Assembly (NCBI GenBank): GCA_963576475.1
Contig: OY754971.1
Coordinates: 94,501 to 158,500 of the forward strand
From: Molanna angustata
Lineage: Eukaryota; Arthropoda; Insecta; Trichoptera; Molannidae
Reading direction: 5' to 3'
DNA length: 64,000 bases
The notes beneath the pieces were generated by a model, which worked only from the letters and a program-made list of their open reading frames with translations, ran no database searches and had not been told where the DNA came from. Positions 21,907-34,445 of the stretch are shown one piece after another. A program made the translations under genes and the position numbers. The stretch's first letter is position 1; every line of letters begins with the position of its first letter.

Positions 21907-22215
21907 TTTCGAGATAATGGCTGTCAAAGTTATTTGATAATATTAACTCACATAACTCCCTTAATTGTTTATAGATACTCATAATTTCGAGATAATGGCT
22001 GTCAAAGTTATTTGATAATATTAACTCTCATAACTCCCTTAATTGTTTATAGATACTCATAATTTCGAGATAATGGCTGTCAAAGTTATTTGATAATATT
22101 AACTCTCATAACTCCCTTAATTGTTTATAGATACTCATAATTTCGAGATAATGGCTGTCAAAGTTATTTGATAATATTAACTCTCATAACTCCCTTAATT
22201 GTTTATAGATATACT
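21907..22215. repeat. 78-bp tandem repeat, 4 copies
   Basis: Near-identical 78-bp units containing 'gataatggctgtcaaagtta', at 21908, 21986 and so on. The unit is non-coding. Confidence 0.95.
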
Positions 22216-22316
22216 CAACATATATAAAAAGTCGTCTAATCCAACTATATATAATGTTCAAATTTGACAAAAACTCATAGGGAAAGAAAAAAACACAAAA
22301 TTGCATATAATGACAG

Positions 22317-23228
22317 TATTTTCCTGACGGCTCATCTGCCATACTGTGTAGTGTAAGACTGTATGTAAAACTCCTTTCCTGACGGCTCATCTGCCATACT
22401 GTGTAGTGTAAGACTGTATGTAAAACTCCTTTCCTGACGGCTCATCTGCCATACTGTGTAGTGTAAGACTGTATGTAAAACTCCTTTCCTGACGGCTCAT
22501 CTGCCATACTGTGTAGTGTAAGACTGTATGTAAAACTCCTTTCCTGACGGCTCATCTGCCATACTGTGTAGTGTAAGACTGTATGTAAAACTCCTTTCCT
22601 GACGGCTCATCTGCCATACTGTGTAGTGTAAGACTGTATGTAAAACTCCTTTCCTGACGGCTCATCTGCCATACTGTGTAGTGTAAGACTGTATGTAAAA
22701 CTCCTTTCCTGACGGCTCATCTGCCATACTGTGTAGTGTAAGACTGTATGTAAAACTCCTTTCCTGACGGCTCATCTGCCATACTGTGTAGTGTAAGACT
22801 GTATGTAAAACTCCTTTCCTGACGGCTCATCTGCCATACTGTGTAGTGTAAGACTGTATGTAAAACTCCTTTCCTGACGGCTCATCTGCCATACTGTGTA
22901 GTGTAAGACTGTATGTAAAACTCCTTTCCTGACGGCTCATCTGCCATACTGTGTGAGATTGTATGTAAAACTCCTTTCCTGACGGCTCATCTGCCATACT
23001 GTGTGAGATTGTATGTAAAACTCCTTTCCTGACGGCTCATCTGCCATACTGTGTAGTGTAAGACTGTATGTAAAACTCCTTTCCTGACGGCTCATCTGCC
23101 ATACTGTGTGAGATTGTATGTAAAACTCCTTTCCTGACGGCTCATCTGCCATACTGTGTGAGATTGTATGTAAAACTCCTTTCCTGACGGCTCATCTGCC
23201 ATACTGTGTAGTGTAAGACTGTATGTAA
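22317..23228. repeat. 55-bp minisatellite, about 16-17 copies, with 48-bp variants
   Basis: Units of 55 bp with core 'cctgacggctcatctgccat'. Near 22955-23160 several copies lose 7 bp (gtgtgagattg instead of gtgtagtgtaagactg). Protein-like frames on the minus strand (MADEPSGK repeated) are simply the translated repeat. Confidence 0.96.
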
Positions 23229-24690
23229 TATTTCTATGTGGTAAAACTCATTATAATGCTTTCATAAAATTTTTCAAATTTTGATCACTTCCTTGCAACA
23301 TGCGCAAGTTGCGAGTTTATTGCTATTTTGCAATTTCTTCCAAACTTTTTATATTTTTCCAATATTCTCATTTTATCTATATTTTATAAGTAGGTAAGTA
23401 GGTACCTATAATGATATATCATGAATATCTCAGATGTTTCAAATGAAAAGTAGGTACCTATTGTGCCCTGGACCTCTTTTAGGTTTTTTTTCTGACTTTA
23501 AAATTAATAGAAATTTAGGTAGGTATTTACCCGCATTTTCAGTAGGTGTACGTATTTTTTTATGAACTAACCAATATTAAACCTGGGTTTGTTCTAAGTC
23601 ATATTATGAGTTCTAAACCTTAAATACCATCAACATCAACAATACATGTAAAAATATGTTTTTGCATGTATTGTTTTTGTTTTTTAAAGAACGAATATGT
23701 TCGTTTAACAAGTACATTTATACAACCTCATATATACTCAAATTTAAGCATATGCTTGTGCTTTAGATGAACAGTGTCAGGCAAACACCCTCTCTCTCTC
23801 CTGTATTTACTGATAAGAGATATTCGTACTAGGAAAGCAGTTTTTCTGGTATATTACATCAATAAAAATATTATTTAGTATAAAATAAAATTATGAAAGA
23901 AGGAAATCTAAGAAACTTGAAAAAAAGACAAACATGTAGTAATGTAATGATGTATGAATATTGATGAGGCGATGTACATGACATGTGTTCCAGGATATAA
24001 AAATATGGTGTTTGGTTCTCTCTGTCTACACCGTTAGGGACATGCATGGGTTGATGTATGAGAATAACAGACTAACATGTAGAGATGATGTATAAATGCT
24101 AATAAGGCGATTAATGCAATCCAGGATAGAAAAAAGTGGCAAGGTAAATACAAAAAAAATTGTACAAAAAGACTTCATTATGACGATAATGACTTTTTCC
24201 AGGTGACATAATTGAAGAAAAATGCAGATAATGAAAATTTTTCCGAAAAATCTCCGCAACGGGACCTCTTATGAACATAATTTTTTTTCCAGATGTAAAG
24301 GACGTTTTGGTGATTATGGTAGTATAGTTATAGTTATATTTCGCCAAAATGGGCAGTTAATGACTTCTTCCAGTAAGCAGACGATATTATATATAGGTGT
24401 TATACCTATGTAAGTATATTCAGATAATCTACAAGTCTTTTTTACGATAGTAATGCACTGATTTCTTATAAATAAAATTAATCGGTAGTAAACTTTTTAT
24501 CAGTAGGTATTGTTCTAGAACCTAATTTTCATATTATATATATTATATACTTAGGTACCTACCTACCTACCTACCTACATACCTACATTCATGCAATGTA
24601 TCTTTTTGGTCAAACATATCAATAAATCAGATTAATTCATTTGTAAACTTATCGTACCTACCTAAATTTATAAATCAGGGTCAATTATTT
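23229..24690. other. No gene; LINE and SINE tail remnants
   Basis: AT-rich. A minus-strand SINE tail lies at about 23690-23775. A degraded plus-strand RTE-type 3' tail lies at about 23930-24060 (gttctctctgtctacaccgt...gggacatgc) and is partly duplicated at about 24060-24200. Nothing codes. Confidence 0.6.
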
Positions 24691-24692
24691 AA

Positions 24693-24830
24693 ATGGATGG
24701 TAGCAGAGCAGTTAGCGCTCTGCTTTAGTAATCCAGTGGTCTCGAGTTCGAAACCTGACAACCGATTTTGTTCACCTATTGCACAAGCATTTATGTACTT
24801 GTAAAAGGACATATATACCGAAGTTAGTTA
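24693..24830 (+). mobile_element. tRNA-derived SINE (family A), full-length-like
   Basis: The tRNA-like head has box A (tagcagagcagttagcgctc) and box B (gagttcgaaacctg). The tail 'gttcacctattgcacaagca' is shared with the copies at 60493, 30480, 21570 and 23690. The shared non-tRNA tail shows this is a SINE and not a tRNA gene. Confidence 0.82.
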
Positions 24831-24917
24831 CTTTAATAACAAATACACAATTCAAAATATCGTGAATACCCTCTTTTGACATCGATACATAAGTACCTAC
24901 TTAATAAAAATACCTAT

Positions 24918-25432
24918 ATATAATCGTCTACCTAATGTTTATAATATAGTCGTCTACCTAATGTTTATAATATAGTCGTCTACCTAATGTTTATAATATA
25001 GTCGTCTACCTAATGTTTATAATATAGTCGTCTACCTAATGTTTATAATATAGTCGTCTACCTAATGTTTATAATATAGTCGTCTACCTAATGTTTATAA
25101 TATAGTCGTCTACCTAATGTTTATAATATAGTCGTCTACCTAATGTTTATAATATAGTCGTCTACCTAATGTTTATAATATAGTCGTCTACCTAATGTTT
25201 ATAATATAGTCGTCTACCTAATGTTTATAATATAGTCGTCTACCTAATGTTTATAATATAGTCGTCTACCTAATGTTTATAATATAGTCGTCTACCTAAT
25301 GTTTATAATATAGTCGTCTACCTAATGTTTATAATATAGTCGTCTACCTAATGTTTATAATATAGTCGTCTACCTAATGTTTATAATATAGTCGTCTACC
25401 TAATGTTTATAATATAATCGTCTACCGAATGT
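24918..25432. repeat. 26-bp minisatellite, about 20 copies
   Basis: Almost perfect 26-bp units containing 'cgtctacctaatgtttataa'. Only the first and last copies vary. Confidence 0.97.
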
Positions 25433-25747
25433 TTGAATTGTAAATTATATATAAATCTGTTGACAGGAATGGGATAGAATGTATCAAATACATAGGTGGG
25501 TATACATATGTACATACATAGTACCTAATATTATGTTTAGATAATATTATGTACCTATGTAGGTAGGTATCTACCCATGCAGAGATCCGCCATATTAACA
25601 TACATACATAGTACATACATACATATTATAGTACTCGATCTAGTGTATGTAGGTACCTCGCCTAATATGAACCTCAACCATATCGTCTACAAAATAATAT
25701 TAGGTAATGTCATTCCGTACAGAAAGGTAGGTGGGTCTACATATTAT
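25433..25747. other. No gene seen
   Basis: AT-rich spacer rich in GTAGGTA and TACATACA simple sequence. Confidence 0.6.
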
Positions 25748-26719
25748 GGCCCAGTATTTCAGTCGGCCCTTAGGAGTTTAACTCAAGTTTAACAAAAATA
25801 TTGCGTATTTCAGTACCTAATCTTCCCTTAAATACGTCACTAAACGACAAATACTTAACTCAACGTTTCTGGCGGATCGCGTGTCTTAATCTTGAGTTAA
25901 GTATTGTTTCTAGTCTTTTTCGCCAGGTGGCGTACTAATCGCCGCACGCTTTAATGTTTTATTTCATTTTATACTACAAATAACTATGCAATGATTTATT
26001 TTTGTTGTTAAAATAAAAGACGATAATTATAGAAGTGGTTCATGTATTTAATATTTATTTTCATTTTTACATAATTACAATGTATTGCCTGACAACAAAC
26101 GAAATAAGCTGTCAGCCATGAAACGTCAGGCACGCAACTTTATTTTTGCGATGTTTTTTCATCCCACTTTTTAAATTGATCCATCCTGTTTCTATAAATA
26201 TAATGTGTATTCTTAAATTTTCTACATAAGACACTATTTTACCATTATCACTTAGTTCCATATCCATCTGTAAAATGTACATACATTTTGCATTGAAGTA
26301 CTACAACTACGTAGGTACGTAGTACATATTCAATGACATTTTTTCACTACAATGATTGATTTTAATGAAAAAAACATCGATCGGTATAAAAAATTGAAAA
26401 AGTAACATGCTGTGTAATGAAACAAATAAAATAATGTGTTGTTATAATAATAAAATAATATTTAGTCACAGCTTCGCGTCACGTATCATTTAAGGTTATT
26501 ACAATTTTGACCAAAGAGTATATAATACCTTACGGATAATTTTGACAGATGCGTTATAGACAATAACCATAGAAAAACGTAAAATATATCTATAGTTGAA
26601 GATTACGTAACTGACGTTTCATTTTGCACTGAAATACGCGAATGAAATTTAATCTTCCCTAAACTTTTAACTTGGATTACCAAATCCAACGATTTAAGGG
26701 CCAACTGATATCTCGGGCC
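25748..26719. mobile_element. Non-autonomous DNA transposon with GGCCC termini (family P)
   Basis: Imperfect terminal inverted repeats: the left end GGCCCAGTATTTCAGTCGG pairs with the right end (reverse complement GGCCCGAGATATCAGTTGG), about 20 of 25 matching. The subterminal motif GCGTATTTCAGT occurs at both ends. TAT flanks both sides (25745-25747 and 26720-26722). A second copy starts at 61910. GG-starting termini and a 2-3 bp target duplication suggest a PIF/Harbinger- or ISL2EU-like origin. No transposase frame is intact. Confidence 0.78.
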
Positions 26720-26928
26720 TATGTATGTTAGGTAACTTTATTATCCACAGTTCATTCTTCATTAATTTATCAAGTTAAGTTAAGTTAGTGGCTGAATAGC
26801 CTTGGGGCATCGATTTTTATTTTATAAATAACATCGTTTTCTTTTTTTACACAATCTTCTTATTTATACACTCACTGCAACTTAACAGTTATATATCAGT
26901 GTATGAATACTGAATTAAATAAATACTA

Positions 26929-27627
26929 TGTAGTTGCATGTAACACATGAGATACAACTGTCGATAGTATGTAGGTATATCTACTTGAAGAATACGTGCC
27001 AAACTATAAACCCTAAAATTCAAATTATACAATGTTAACATAAGTACCTACTTTGTTTTCTTTATAAAACATGTAGGTACTAATGTCAGTATAGGAAAGT
27101 GTGGAATTCAGTCCTTTTTTCCTACCCCGAATATGTAAACATCTTGATGTCAGCTATGAAATTATGTATGGAGATTAAGTATCAACTATCGATTATAATT
27201 ATCAGTAGATATTGTGTATTCTGTCATACAAATTGTATGAAATGATGTCATTCAATTCAATTTTTACAAAATTGTTATAAAAAAGTTTGAGAAACCCTGG
27301 AACATTTTCATGAAACCAAGTTTGAGATATTGTATTTCTCTATATTTATACAAATTTTCTGCGTTCTAACTTTTATGATTTTTGGGATATGTGGAAATAT
27401 AAAACAAAAATTCAAATGTTAATAACCCCTGGCTGAAACAGAAATTCAAATTTCAGAGCATATAGTTTAGTATGAAATTTAAATTTTGGGTTCTGTGAAT
27501 CAAACTGATAAATATTTATAAAGTTCACACAGACACACAAAATGTTCTACTCATAAGTACTTATATGCTGCGAAGCCTTTAATGATTCACTTCAAAATTG
27601 AAAAAACCATAAAAAGTCCACTAGTAG
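26929..27627 (-). repeat. Interspersed family X copy
   Basis: Reverse-orientation copy of the family at 43945-45056. It begins with the reverse complement of 'acatgcaactagt' and reaches the block complementary to 'agtggactttttgcatg'. It is diverged and has no coding capacity. Confidence 0.75.
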
Positions 27628-28009
27628 GTACATACAATTTTCTTACACATGACTAAAAGGTTAATACTTGGTCGAATTCGGAGTGAGGTACTTTGTACAA
27701 GTTAATTTTATCCTATATCATTATTCCTTCCATTTCTCCTTTTCTATGGTAAAGGACAATAGGTACATATTACCTAGGTAGGTATGTCTTTTGATTATTC
27801 TGTCATTTTTATATACATATTTTTAATTGTGTTGAATCTGTTACAAAATATTAAATAAATAACACTGCCTACAAAATACCGATAATAATATTATATGTAG
27901 GTATCTATAGTCTTTCATTAAACAGTAACTATAGGTATGTAATTTGACTTTGAATTTTGCATTATGCTCATAAGAAAATGTGAAGAGTCAGATAATCAAC
28001 TAATTCTAG

Positions 28010-28013
<4 letters not shown>
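27628..28013. other. No gene seen
   Basis: AT-rich, with scattered TAGGTA motifs and no recognised repeat. Confidence 0.6.

Positions 28014-28098
<85 letters not shown>
28014..28098. repeat. (TA)n microsatellite
   Basis: About 40 TA units, followed by GGTACC(TACC)n. Confidence 0.97.
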
Positions 28099-28100
<2 letters not shown>

Positions 28101-29571
28101 TACCTACCTACCTACCTACCTACCTATGTAGTGTGAAATATTTGTATATTATACTTCTTGATCATGTCAGTCATGTCTACCTGTCTTGCTTGACTTGAGT
28201 GTGAAAGTTATTATATTAATTTGTTTATAAAATAATATATGTAGAAACATTTGTACCTACCTATGTACCTACATAATAATATGTAGGTAGGTAGGTAGGT
28301 ACAAATGAATGTAGGTAAGTAAGTAAGTAAGTACCTATATAGAACTTACCTCACTGGGTCAATGTTATCATGAATGGAGTTGTACTTAGGTAAGTACCTA
28401 AGTACTTATTATAATATTTGTATACTAAGTATTGGTGCAATATTAGGTAGGTAGGTACAGTAGGTACAACACATGCATTACAGAGATAAAATTTAATAGG
28501 GAACGGATAGTTTTTATTTATCTTGCTCATTAGATTTAGTGTAAGAAATGTTTTATAATTCGAAATATTTGTTTGTTCATTCGAGCAAGATATTTATTAA
28601 GCTCAACTACTTACATGTATAAACACCTTAATACATCATAAGTAGGTAGATACCTATGTATAGTATCAACTAATAGGTATGTAATCACTAGGTACCTACA
28701 TACATAGCTGTTCATACAAACCACCTACCACACGACGAAACTTATGTATTTGTTGGAAAGTATACTTAACTACATTTTCCCTCTTAATTATACTTACCTA
28801 CTATACATACCTACATAACTTGTCACATTAATCTATGTCTTAAAAAACTAATTTTCTCCGCAAGGTATTGAATATTCCAAATAAATAAAACTAGTTCAAT
28901 TAAATAACATGAATGATCGTTCGATGAAAGACGATACCTTCTGTAATAATTGTAGGGCAGTGCAGTGCATCTGCTGTCTGACAGGACCACACATTGGAGT
29001 AGCAAAATCTGAGTTTAGAGGTTAAATTTCTACCGTAATTCGTTAAATAGTAATTATTTACAAATGGCCTATGTCGCCACTTTTTCTTTAACTTACATAT
29101 GTTATTTTTTTATTTTATTTAACAGTTTGTAGGTATGTATGTAGGTATTTGAATTTTAAACAATTGAGTTTAACATTGTAAGTATGAAAGTAAACAATAT
29201 ATAGATTGACATAAAATATTTTTTGTTTAATTTAATGTAGGTATTTGTAACAAATATTTTATATAAATTTTGGTTAACTACACCTCTTCTCCATACAAAC
29301 TTTAACATTAACAGTGCGCGTAGTTTGCTTTAAAAGGGGCCCGAAGTTTTCGCTTCACGTATTAGTATGTATGTAGGTAGGTAATTATAATATAATGGTG
29401 ATACTCGAATGTCATTATAGCAGAAATTTAATATAAAATTAGGCGACCGAATATTACTTATGTAAGTGAAATCTGTAGGTAGGTACCAACTAAAGTAAGC
29501 AATAAGTACACACTTTCACGAATATAATATAATATTGTGTTTTACTTATATCAAATATACATGTACAATAA
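28099..29571. other. No gene seen
   Basis: AT-rich DNA dense in GTAGGTACCTAC-type tetranucleotide runs (for example 28256-28335). A short stretch near 29310-29360 has higher GC (gtgcgcgtag...aaggggcccgaag). I find no reading frame or splice structure to support a gene. Confidence 0.6.
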
Positions 29572-30263
29572 ATTATGGTCGATAGCGATAGTATGTATAT
29601 AGTTGAAGAATAATTACCAAACTATAAACCCATATAAAATACAAATTATTGAATATTTTAAGATATTTTGTTTTCTATATATATAACACATGTAGGTATG
29701 TATGTCAAGATAGGATAGTATGGAGGTCAGACCTTTTTTCCTATCCAGAATATGTAAACAGCATGATGGTATGTTTGGAGATTAAGTATCAAACTATTGA
29801 GTCTTCTTAGATATTGTGAATAGGCCACTGCCATACAAATTGTATGAAGCGATGTCGTCAGTAAATTCAATTCTTTTAAATATTTCTAGAATGCCGATAT
29901 TTTTTATAAAAAATTAAAGGCTTTTTTCGATATTTTAAAAAACTTTGGAAATATAGGCAGTTAAACACATAAATTTATCATAAAAAAAATATTTCTTAGT
30001 AACAAATGTTCTGGAATTTTTTTGAAAAAATAATTTTGATATTTTTTTGAATATCTTTTTGAAGTTGAGTCATAAAAAAAAACAAAATTATAATGTATAT
30101 TTTTAAAAATTGTATATATTGTTGTATTGTGTATTTTTCTTTGTTATTTTTAATAAATAAATAAATAAATTTTGTATTTGTCTATAGGTATTCATACCAA
30201 TTTTCAACGTTCTAGATTTTATAATTTCTGAGATAAGTAGGTATATGGAACAATAAAGTTGAT
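29572..30263 (-). repeat. Interspersed family X copy, diverged
   Basis: Carries the shared blocks 'tatagttgaagaata', 'ccaaactataaaccca' and 'acaaattgtatgaagcgatg' in reverse order relative to the 44-kb copy. It is 5'-truncated and AT-eroded. Confidence 0.7.
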
Positions 30264-30479
30264 ACCTTATACACACTTCATATAGGTAGGTAGGTAGGTA
30301 GGTAGGTAGTAGGTACCTATATTGGTAGGTACTTAGTATAAATCAAGTTTATTGTTAAAGAAAATAATAACTAAGAATTCATATTGTTTTATTTTAAAAA
30401 AATAAGTAGGTACCTACATAATTTATTTTTTTAAATAAATTATGTAGATACCTACATAATTTATTTTATAAATAAAAAA

Positions 30480-30597
30480 AGAATATGTTCTTGTTAATTA
30501 AACAAGTAGGTACATATACATTCCCTAAAATAAGCATAAATTCTTGTGCTATAGGTGAACGAAACGGGTTGAGGCAGGATTCGAACTCGCAACCACG
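30480..30597 (-). mobile_element. tRNA-derived SINE (family A), truncated
   Basis: On the minus strand it reads box B (gcgagttcgaatcctgcctc) followed by the family tail 'gttcacctatagcacaag'. The box A half is missing. Confidence 0.8.
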
Positions 30598-30599
30598 AA

Positions 30600-31112
30600 G
30601 AGAATAGAGAAGATATTAACGGACATCAATGGAATACTAATCAGCTCTAAGTTTATGGACTTAACATTATTATCAATATGAAGTCAATCGGATTTATAGT
30701 TTGGGCTGTATAATAGAGAGGACACAAAAAACAACGTAATCGATGAAATCATAGATAAGATATTAACGGTTGTCTATGTACCTAAAACTAATCAGCTCTA
30801 GGTCTATGCACTTTACACATAATGGTGTAAATATAAAGTCGATCTGCCTTATAGCTTAGCTTGGGCTGGATACAAAAAGGATACGGCGTACGAAGTACGC
30901 CATCTTAGATTATATTTGATATGATGTGTACGCCATATATACTTATATAAAAACATCGTGACGAAAATCCTAGTGAGCACTCTCTTTAAACACATCGTGA
31001 CGAAAATCATAGTGTGCACTCTCTACATGATACCCGTTGAGAAATTGATATAACAAAAATATGCTTAAAAATTGTGAAATTATGACACCACTATTCCATA
31101 GTAGTGGAGAGT
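30600..31112 (-). repeat. Inverted repeat family Y, left arm
   Basis: Shares, in opposite orientation with 33424-34080, the blocks 'atagtttgggctgta', 'taatcagctctaagtttatg', 'gtgcactctctacatgatac' and 'ctattccatagtagtggaga'. It ends at the ACTCTCCAC motif. Whether the two arms are ends of one element or two separate insertions is not clear. Confidence 0.72.
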
Positions 31113-31235
31113 GAAAAGGTGGTATTGTATGTATGTAGGTACCTACTGTATGTATGTAGGTACCTACTATATGTATGTAGGTACCTACATACATATAGTA
31201 GGTACCTACTATATGTATGTAGGTACCTATTGTAT
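31113..31235. repeat. GTAGGTACCTAC minisatellite, left block
   Basis: Repeats of roughly 21 bp, each built around the self-complementary 12-mer GTAGGTACCTAC plus ATGTAT spacers. The same repeat resumes at 32418. Confidence 0.9.
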
Positions 31236-31244
31236 AATAATAGT

Positions 31245-32417
31245 AAATTTGGATGATTTATATAGCGCCGTTTTCGTGAATATCTCACCTCAAGGGCGCT
31301 GAAAATTGATTAAGATGTATCATTATGGCTTTGGTAAGATTTGCGAAAAAGGTGTGTTTTGAGATTTTTTCTGAAGGTAGATATATTTTCAGTTTGAGGG
31401 TATTTGGGAGCTTATTCCATGCATTTGGTCCTGCCACAGCAAACGCACGATCGCCGAAATTAGTGGTATGCACCCTGTTTATTTCAAATAATTTTCCAAC
31501 CATGGATGAAGATGCAGAACGAAGTGATGATTGTCTGTCGTTAATTGAAAGAGGAATGCAAAGTTCGGAGAGGTAAGTAGGAGCCACACCATACCATGAA
31601 GTGCTTTGAAGATCATGAGACAGAGTTTATATTCAATCCTTTCAGGAACTTTAAGCCAATGGAGATTGCGGAGATGGTGAGAGATGTGAGAAAACCTGGA
31701 GGCTCCGGTGATGAGCCTGGCTGCAGCATTGAAAACTGACTGAATTTTATTAATTTCTTTTTTTTGTAGATTCGCATATATACCGTTACAGTAATCCAAA
31801 CGGGAGACAACAAAGGCGCTTACCAAAGATTTCATGGCTTCAGATGGGATACTCCTTCGGATTGACTTTAAACGTCTTAATTCAGAAGATGAAACTGTGT
31901 TTATTTGGTTTGTAAAGCTTATATTAGAATCTATTTTGACTCCAAGAAGTTTGACACAGGATTTGGGAATAATATCTGAGTCTTCGAAGGTTAGTGGGGA
32001 GGTGTCTATTAAATGATGACGTTTTCGCGTTGCTGTCCAAAGTAGTTCTGTTTTATTTGGGTTAAGCTTAAGTTTGTTTGCTGACATCCAAATATCGATA
32101 TCTTCGATACATTTACGAATTACGGTTTTAAGATGGTGAGCATTTTCTGGTGTGCAATAAAAGTAAAGTTGCCAATCGTCCGAATAACAGTGTGCTAATA
32201 GTCCATGGGAGTCAATGATTGAAAATATGTCTTTTGTGTATAAAATAAAGAGTAACGGGCCTAACACAGAACCCTGGGGAACACCGAATTTTATAAGAGC
32301 GGGAGATGATTTTAGATTATTGAATTTGATCGTTTGGTGCCGTCCTGTGAGATAAGATTGAAACCATTTATGTGTGTTTTCTCGAATACCGTAAGTTGAT
32401 TTGAGTCTTTCAGTAAG
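31245..32417 (-). pseudogene. L2/CR1-type LINE fragment (reverse transcriptase C-terminal half)
   Basis: The minus strand reads GVPQGSVLGPLLFILYT, then CYSDDWQLYF (the YxDD active site). It continues with SANKLKLNPNKTELLW, VSRLDYCNGIYANL, IQSVFNAAARLITG and LHWLKVPERIEYKL. After a frameshift near 31590 come APTYLSELCIPLS and FAVAGPNAWNKLP. This order is that of CR1/L2-clade RTs. The 3' end has the L2-like GGCGCTATATAAAT. The element is 5'-truncated, with no endonuclease region, and stops at a GTAGGTACCTAC minisatellite on each side. It would have copied LINE RNA at target sites but is dead because of the truncation and frameshift. The Trp after YSDD, where Thr is usual, may be decay. Confidence 0.9.
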
Positions 32418-32650
32418 AATATGTATGTATGTAAGTACCTACTGTATGTACATATGTAGGTACCTACTGCATGTACGTAGGTACCTACTGCATGTACGTA
32501 GGTACCTACTGCATGTACGTAGGTACCTACAGTATGTATGTAGGTACCTATTGTATGTAGGTACCTACTGTATATGTATGTAGGTACCTACTGTATATGT
32601 ATGTAGGTACCTACTGTATATGATATGTACCCACTGTATATGATATATAT
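32418..32650. repeat. GTAGGTACCTAC minisatellite, right block
   Basis: About ten units around GTAGGTACCTAC with spacers CTGCATGTAC, CTGTATGTAT or similar. It matches the left block at 31113-31235. Confidence 0.92.
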
Positions 32651-33423
32651 GATGGGATAAGTAAGAGGAATTAAGTAATCAGTGTTCAAACTAGTTAATG
32701 TTTGTCTTCTGTTTATATAACATTTTGATAAAAAGTCCAATGCTTACATCGTATGGTACATTCATACATAATATTATAAAGATATACATGTACATACATA
32801 TGTATATCTAATGTGTGAAGTACAAAGATATAGGTACCTAATATTAACAATTTATTATACCTATAATAGATGTTCAACATGCGTGTAGGTGTATACAATA
32901 GAGAACATGCGTGCGAGGGATATAAATAAAAAAGAATGATTTAGAGGTAAAAAATAACGGCGATTACGAAAATAATAATAAAAGCTGTGAAATATTACAG
33001 TTTAATTAACAATTTAACTATAAAAACTATATTTTTTTTTTCAAAATTATAAACCTGTCGCTGATTAAATTAGTTTAAAAAGAATTAAATTTATGTTTTT
33101 ACTTTTGACAACATAAGTCAAGTGACATATACCTACTTCTTCTTCTTCTTCGATGGCGCTACAGCCCAAATCGAGCCTTGGCCTCCGTTAACTTTCGCCT
33201 CCATCCAATCCTGTCCTCTGCTGCCACTTTCTATACCTACTATGTCGGATCATTTTCAATAAATCCCATTTTTGAGATATCAAATAAATAATAAAGTTTA
33301 AATCCAGAAACATTCCATGGTACCTTCCTACACGCCTGACAACTCAACAAAGTTTCATTGCAATCAGATAAAGGATACAATACAATAATATTCACTTAAC
33401 TACATAACTTACAAACATTATTT
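32651..33423. other. No gene; one LINE-like 3' end
   Basis: AT-rich. A (CTT)n run followed by 'gatggcgctacagcccaaat' at about 33134-33232 looks like the antisense 3' end of another LINE family. I recognise its style but cannot name it. Confidence 0.5.
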
Positions 33424-34080
33424 TTACTCTCCACACTATGGAATAGTGGAGAATCATGATTTCGCAATTTGTAAGTGTATTTTTTTTACATCAATATCTC
33501 AACGGGTATCACGTAGAGAGTGCACACTGTGAGTTTCGTCGTGATGTGTTTATATGTATGGCGTACGGCGTACAAGGGCGGATCCAGCTTTGGCGCCAGG
33601 GGGGGGTCAAATAGTCGTGGTCAAGTCACAAGAAGTTATAATTTAATTTTGATAATAATAGATACAAGAAAAAGTAGGTAAGTATTTTATGAATAAATGT
33701 AAAGTTTAAACTGTCGCAATTGTCACACGGAATGTGACTGACATATGAAAGGTGGCGGTGGCGCAGTAAAATTCAAATTTTCGATGCGTTTGGAATCATG
33801 TTTAAGAATTTTTAATTAGTGGTCCACCTAGGTCCTGGACCCAGCCCAGGGGGGGGGTCATGACCCCCATGCCCCCCCCCCCCCTGCCCGCCCCTGACGG
33901 CGTATGGCGTTCGGCGTACGGAATTATCCTTTTTGTGTCCTATCTACAGCCCAAACTATAAGTCCGATTGACTTCATATTGATATCATATTATAAGTCCA
34001 TAAACTTAGAGCTGATTAGTTTTCTGTAGATTTTCGTTAATTTCTTCTCTATGATTTCATCTGTCCAAATATTCAAAATG
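33424..34080 (+). repeat. Inverted repeat family Y, right arm (interrupted)
   Basis: Opposite-orientation partner of 30600-31112. It starts at ACTCTCCAC, continues through 'tctcaacgggtatcacgtag' and ends past 'agagctgattagttttctg'. It is interrupted by a 324-bp hAT-like MITE (33573-33896). Confidence 0.72.
33573..33896. mobile_element. hAT-like MITE, 324 bp
   Basis: Left end CAAGGGCGGATCCAG, right end (reverse complement) CAGGGGCGGGCAGGGG. Perfect 8-bp target duplications ACGGCGTA lie at 33565-33572 and 33897-33904. An 8-bp duplication plus CAGGGGCGG-type ends is the hAT pattern. Non-coding, G/C-run rich. Confidence 0.88.
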
Positions 34081-34324
34081 CTCTCACGGTCTGGAAAATC
34101 GAGTTTTTTGTATACTGTTTGAAATTGCGATTTCAAAAATACTTTCAAAAATGCCAAAATTTAAAAAAAAAAATCCATGCCTTGCCATATCAATGTGAAA
34201 TAAATTTCATATTTCATATTTATTTCATGTATAGGTAACAGAAGTAAAATAGCTTCTGTAAGATAAAATTGAGTGATCAACTTCATATTGATATTGTATG
34301 TGTCTCTATAGACAAGTGTATTTT
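34081..34324. other. No gene seen
   Basis: AT-rich spacer with A- and T-runs. Confidence 0.6.
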
Positions 34325-34445
34325 TTACTCTCCACATCTATCTTCCTCGAGGGGTAGGCAGTGAGAACCGAACACCGCATTCTTCTATCTTGACACATAC
34401 ATCGCCTCATCAACATTGATACACTGTCTCATACATGCTCATCTT
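34325..34445 (-). repeat. RTE-type LINE 3' tail fragment
   Basis: On the minus strand this matches the 3' end of the LINE at 47847-48480 ('gttctcactgcctacccc', then 'gaggcgatgtatgtgtcaag'). Confidence 0.7.

Noticed and set aside
22319..23228. Repetitive protein MADEPSGKEFYIQSHT... on the minus strand
   Set aside because: The frame is a direct translation of the 55/48-bp minisatellite; only copies with 48-bp length keep it open, and there is no start, splice or codon-use support.
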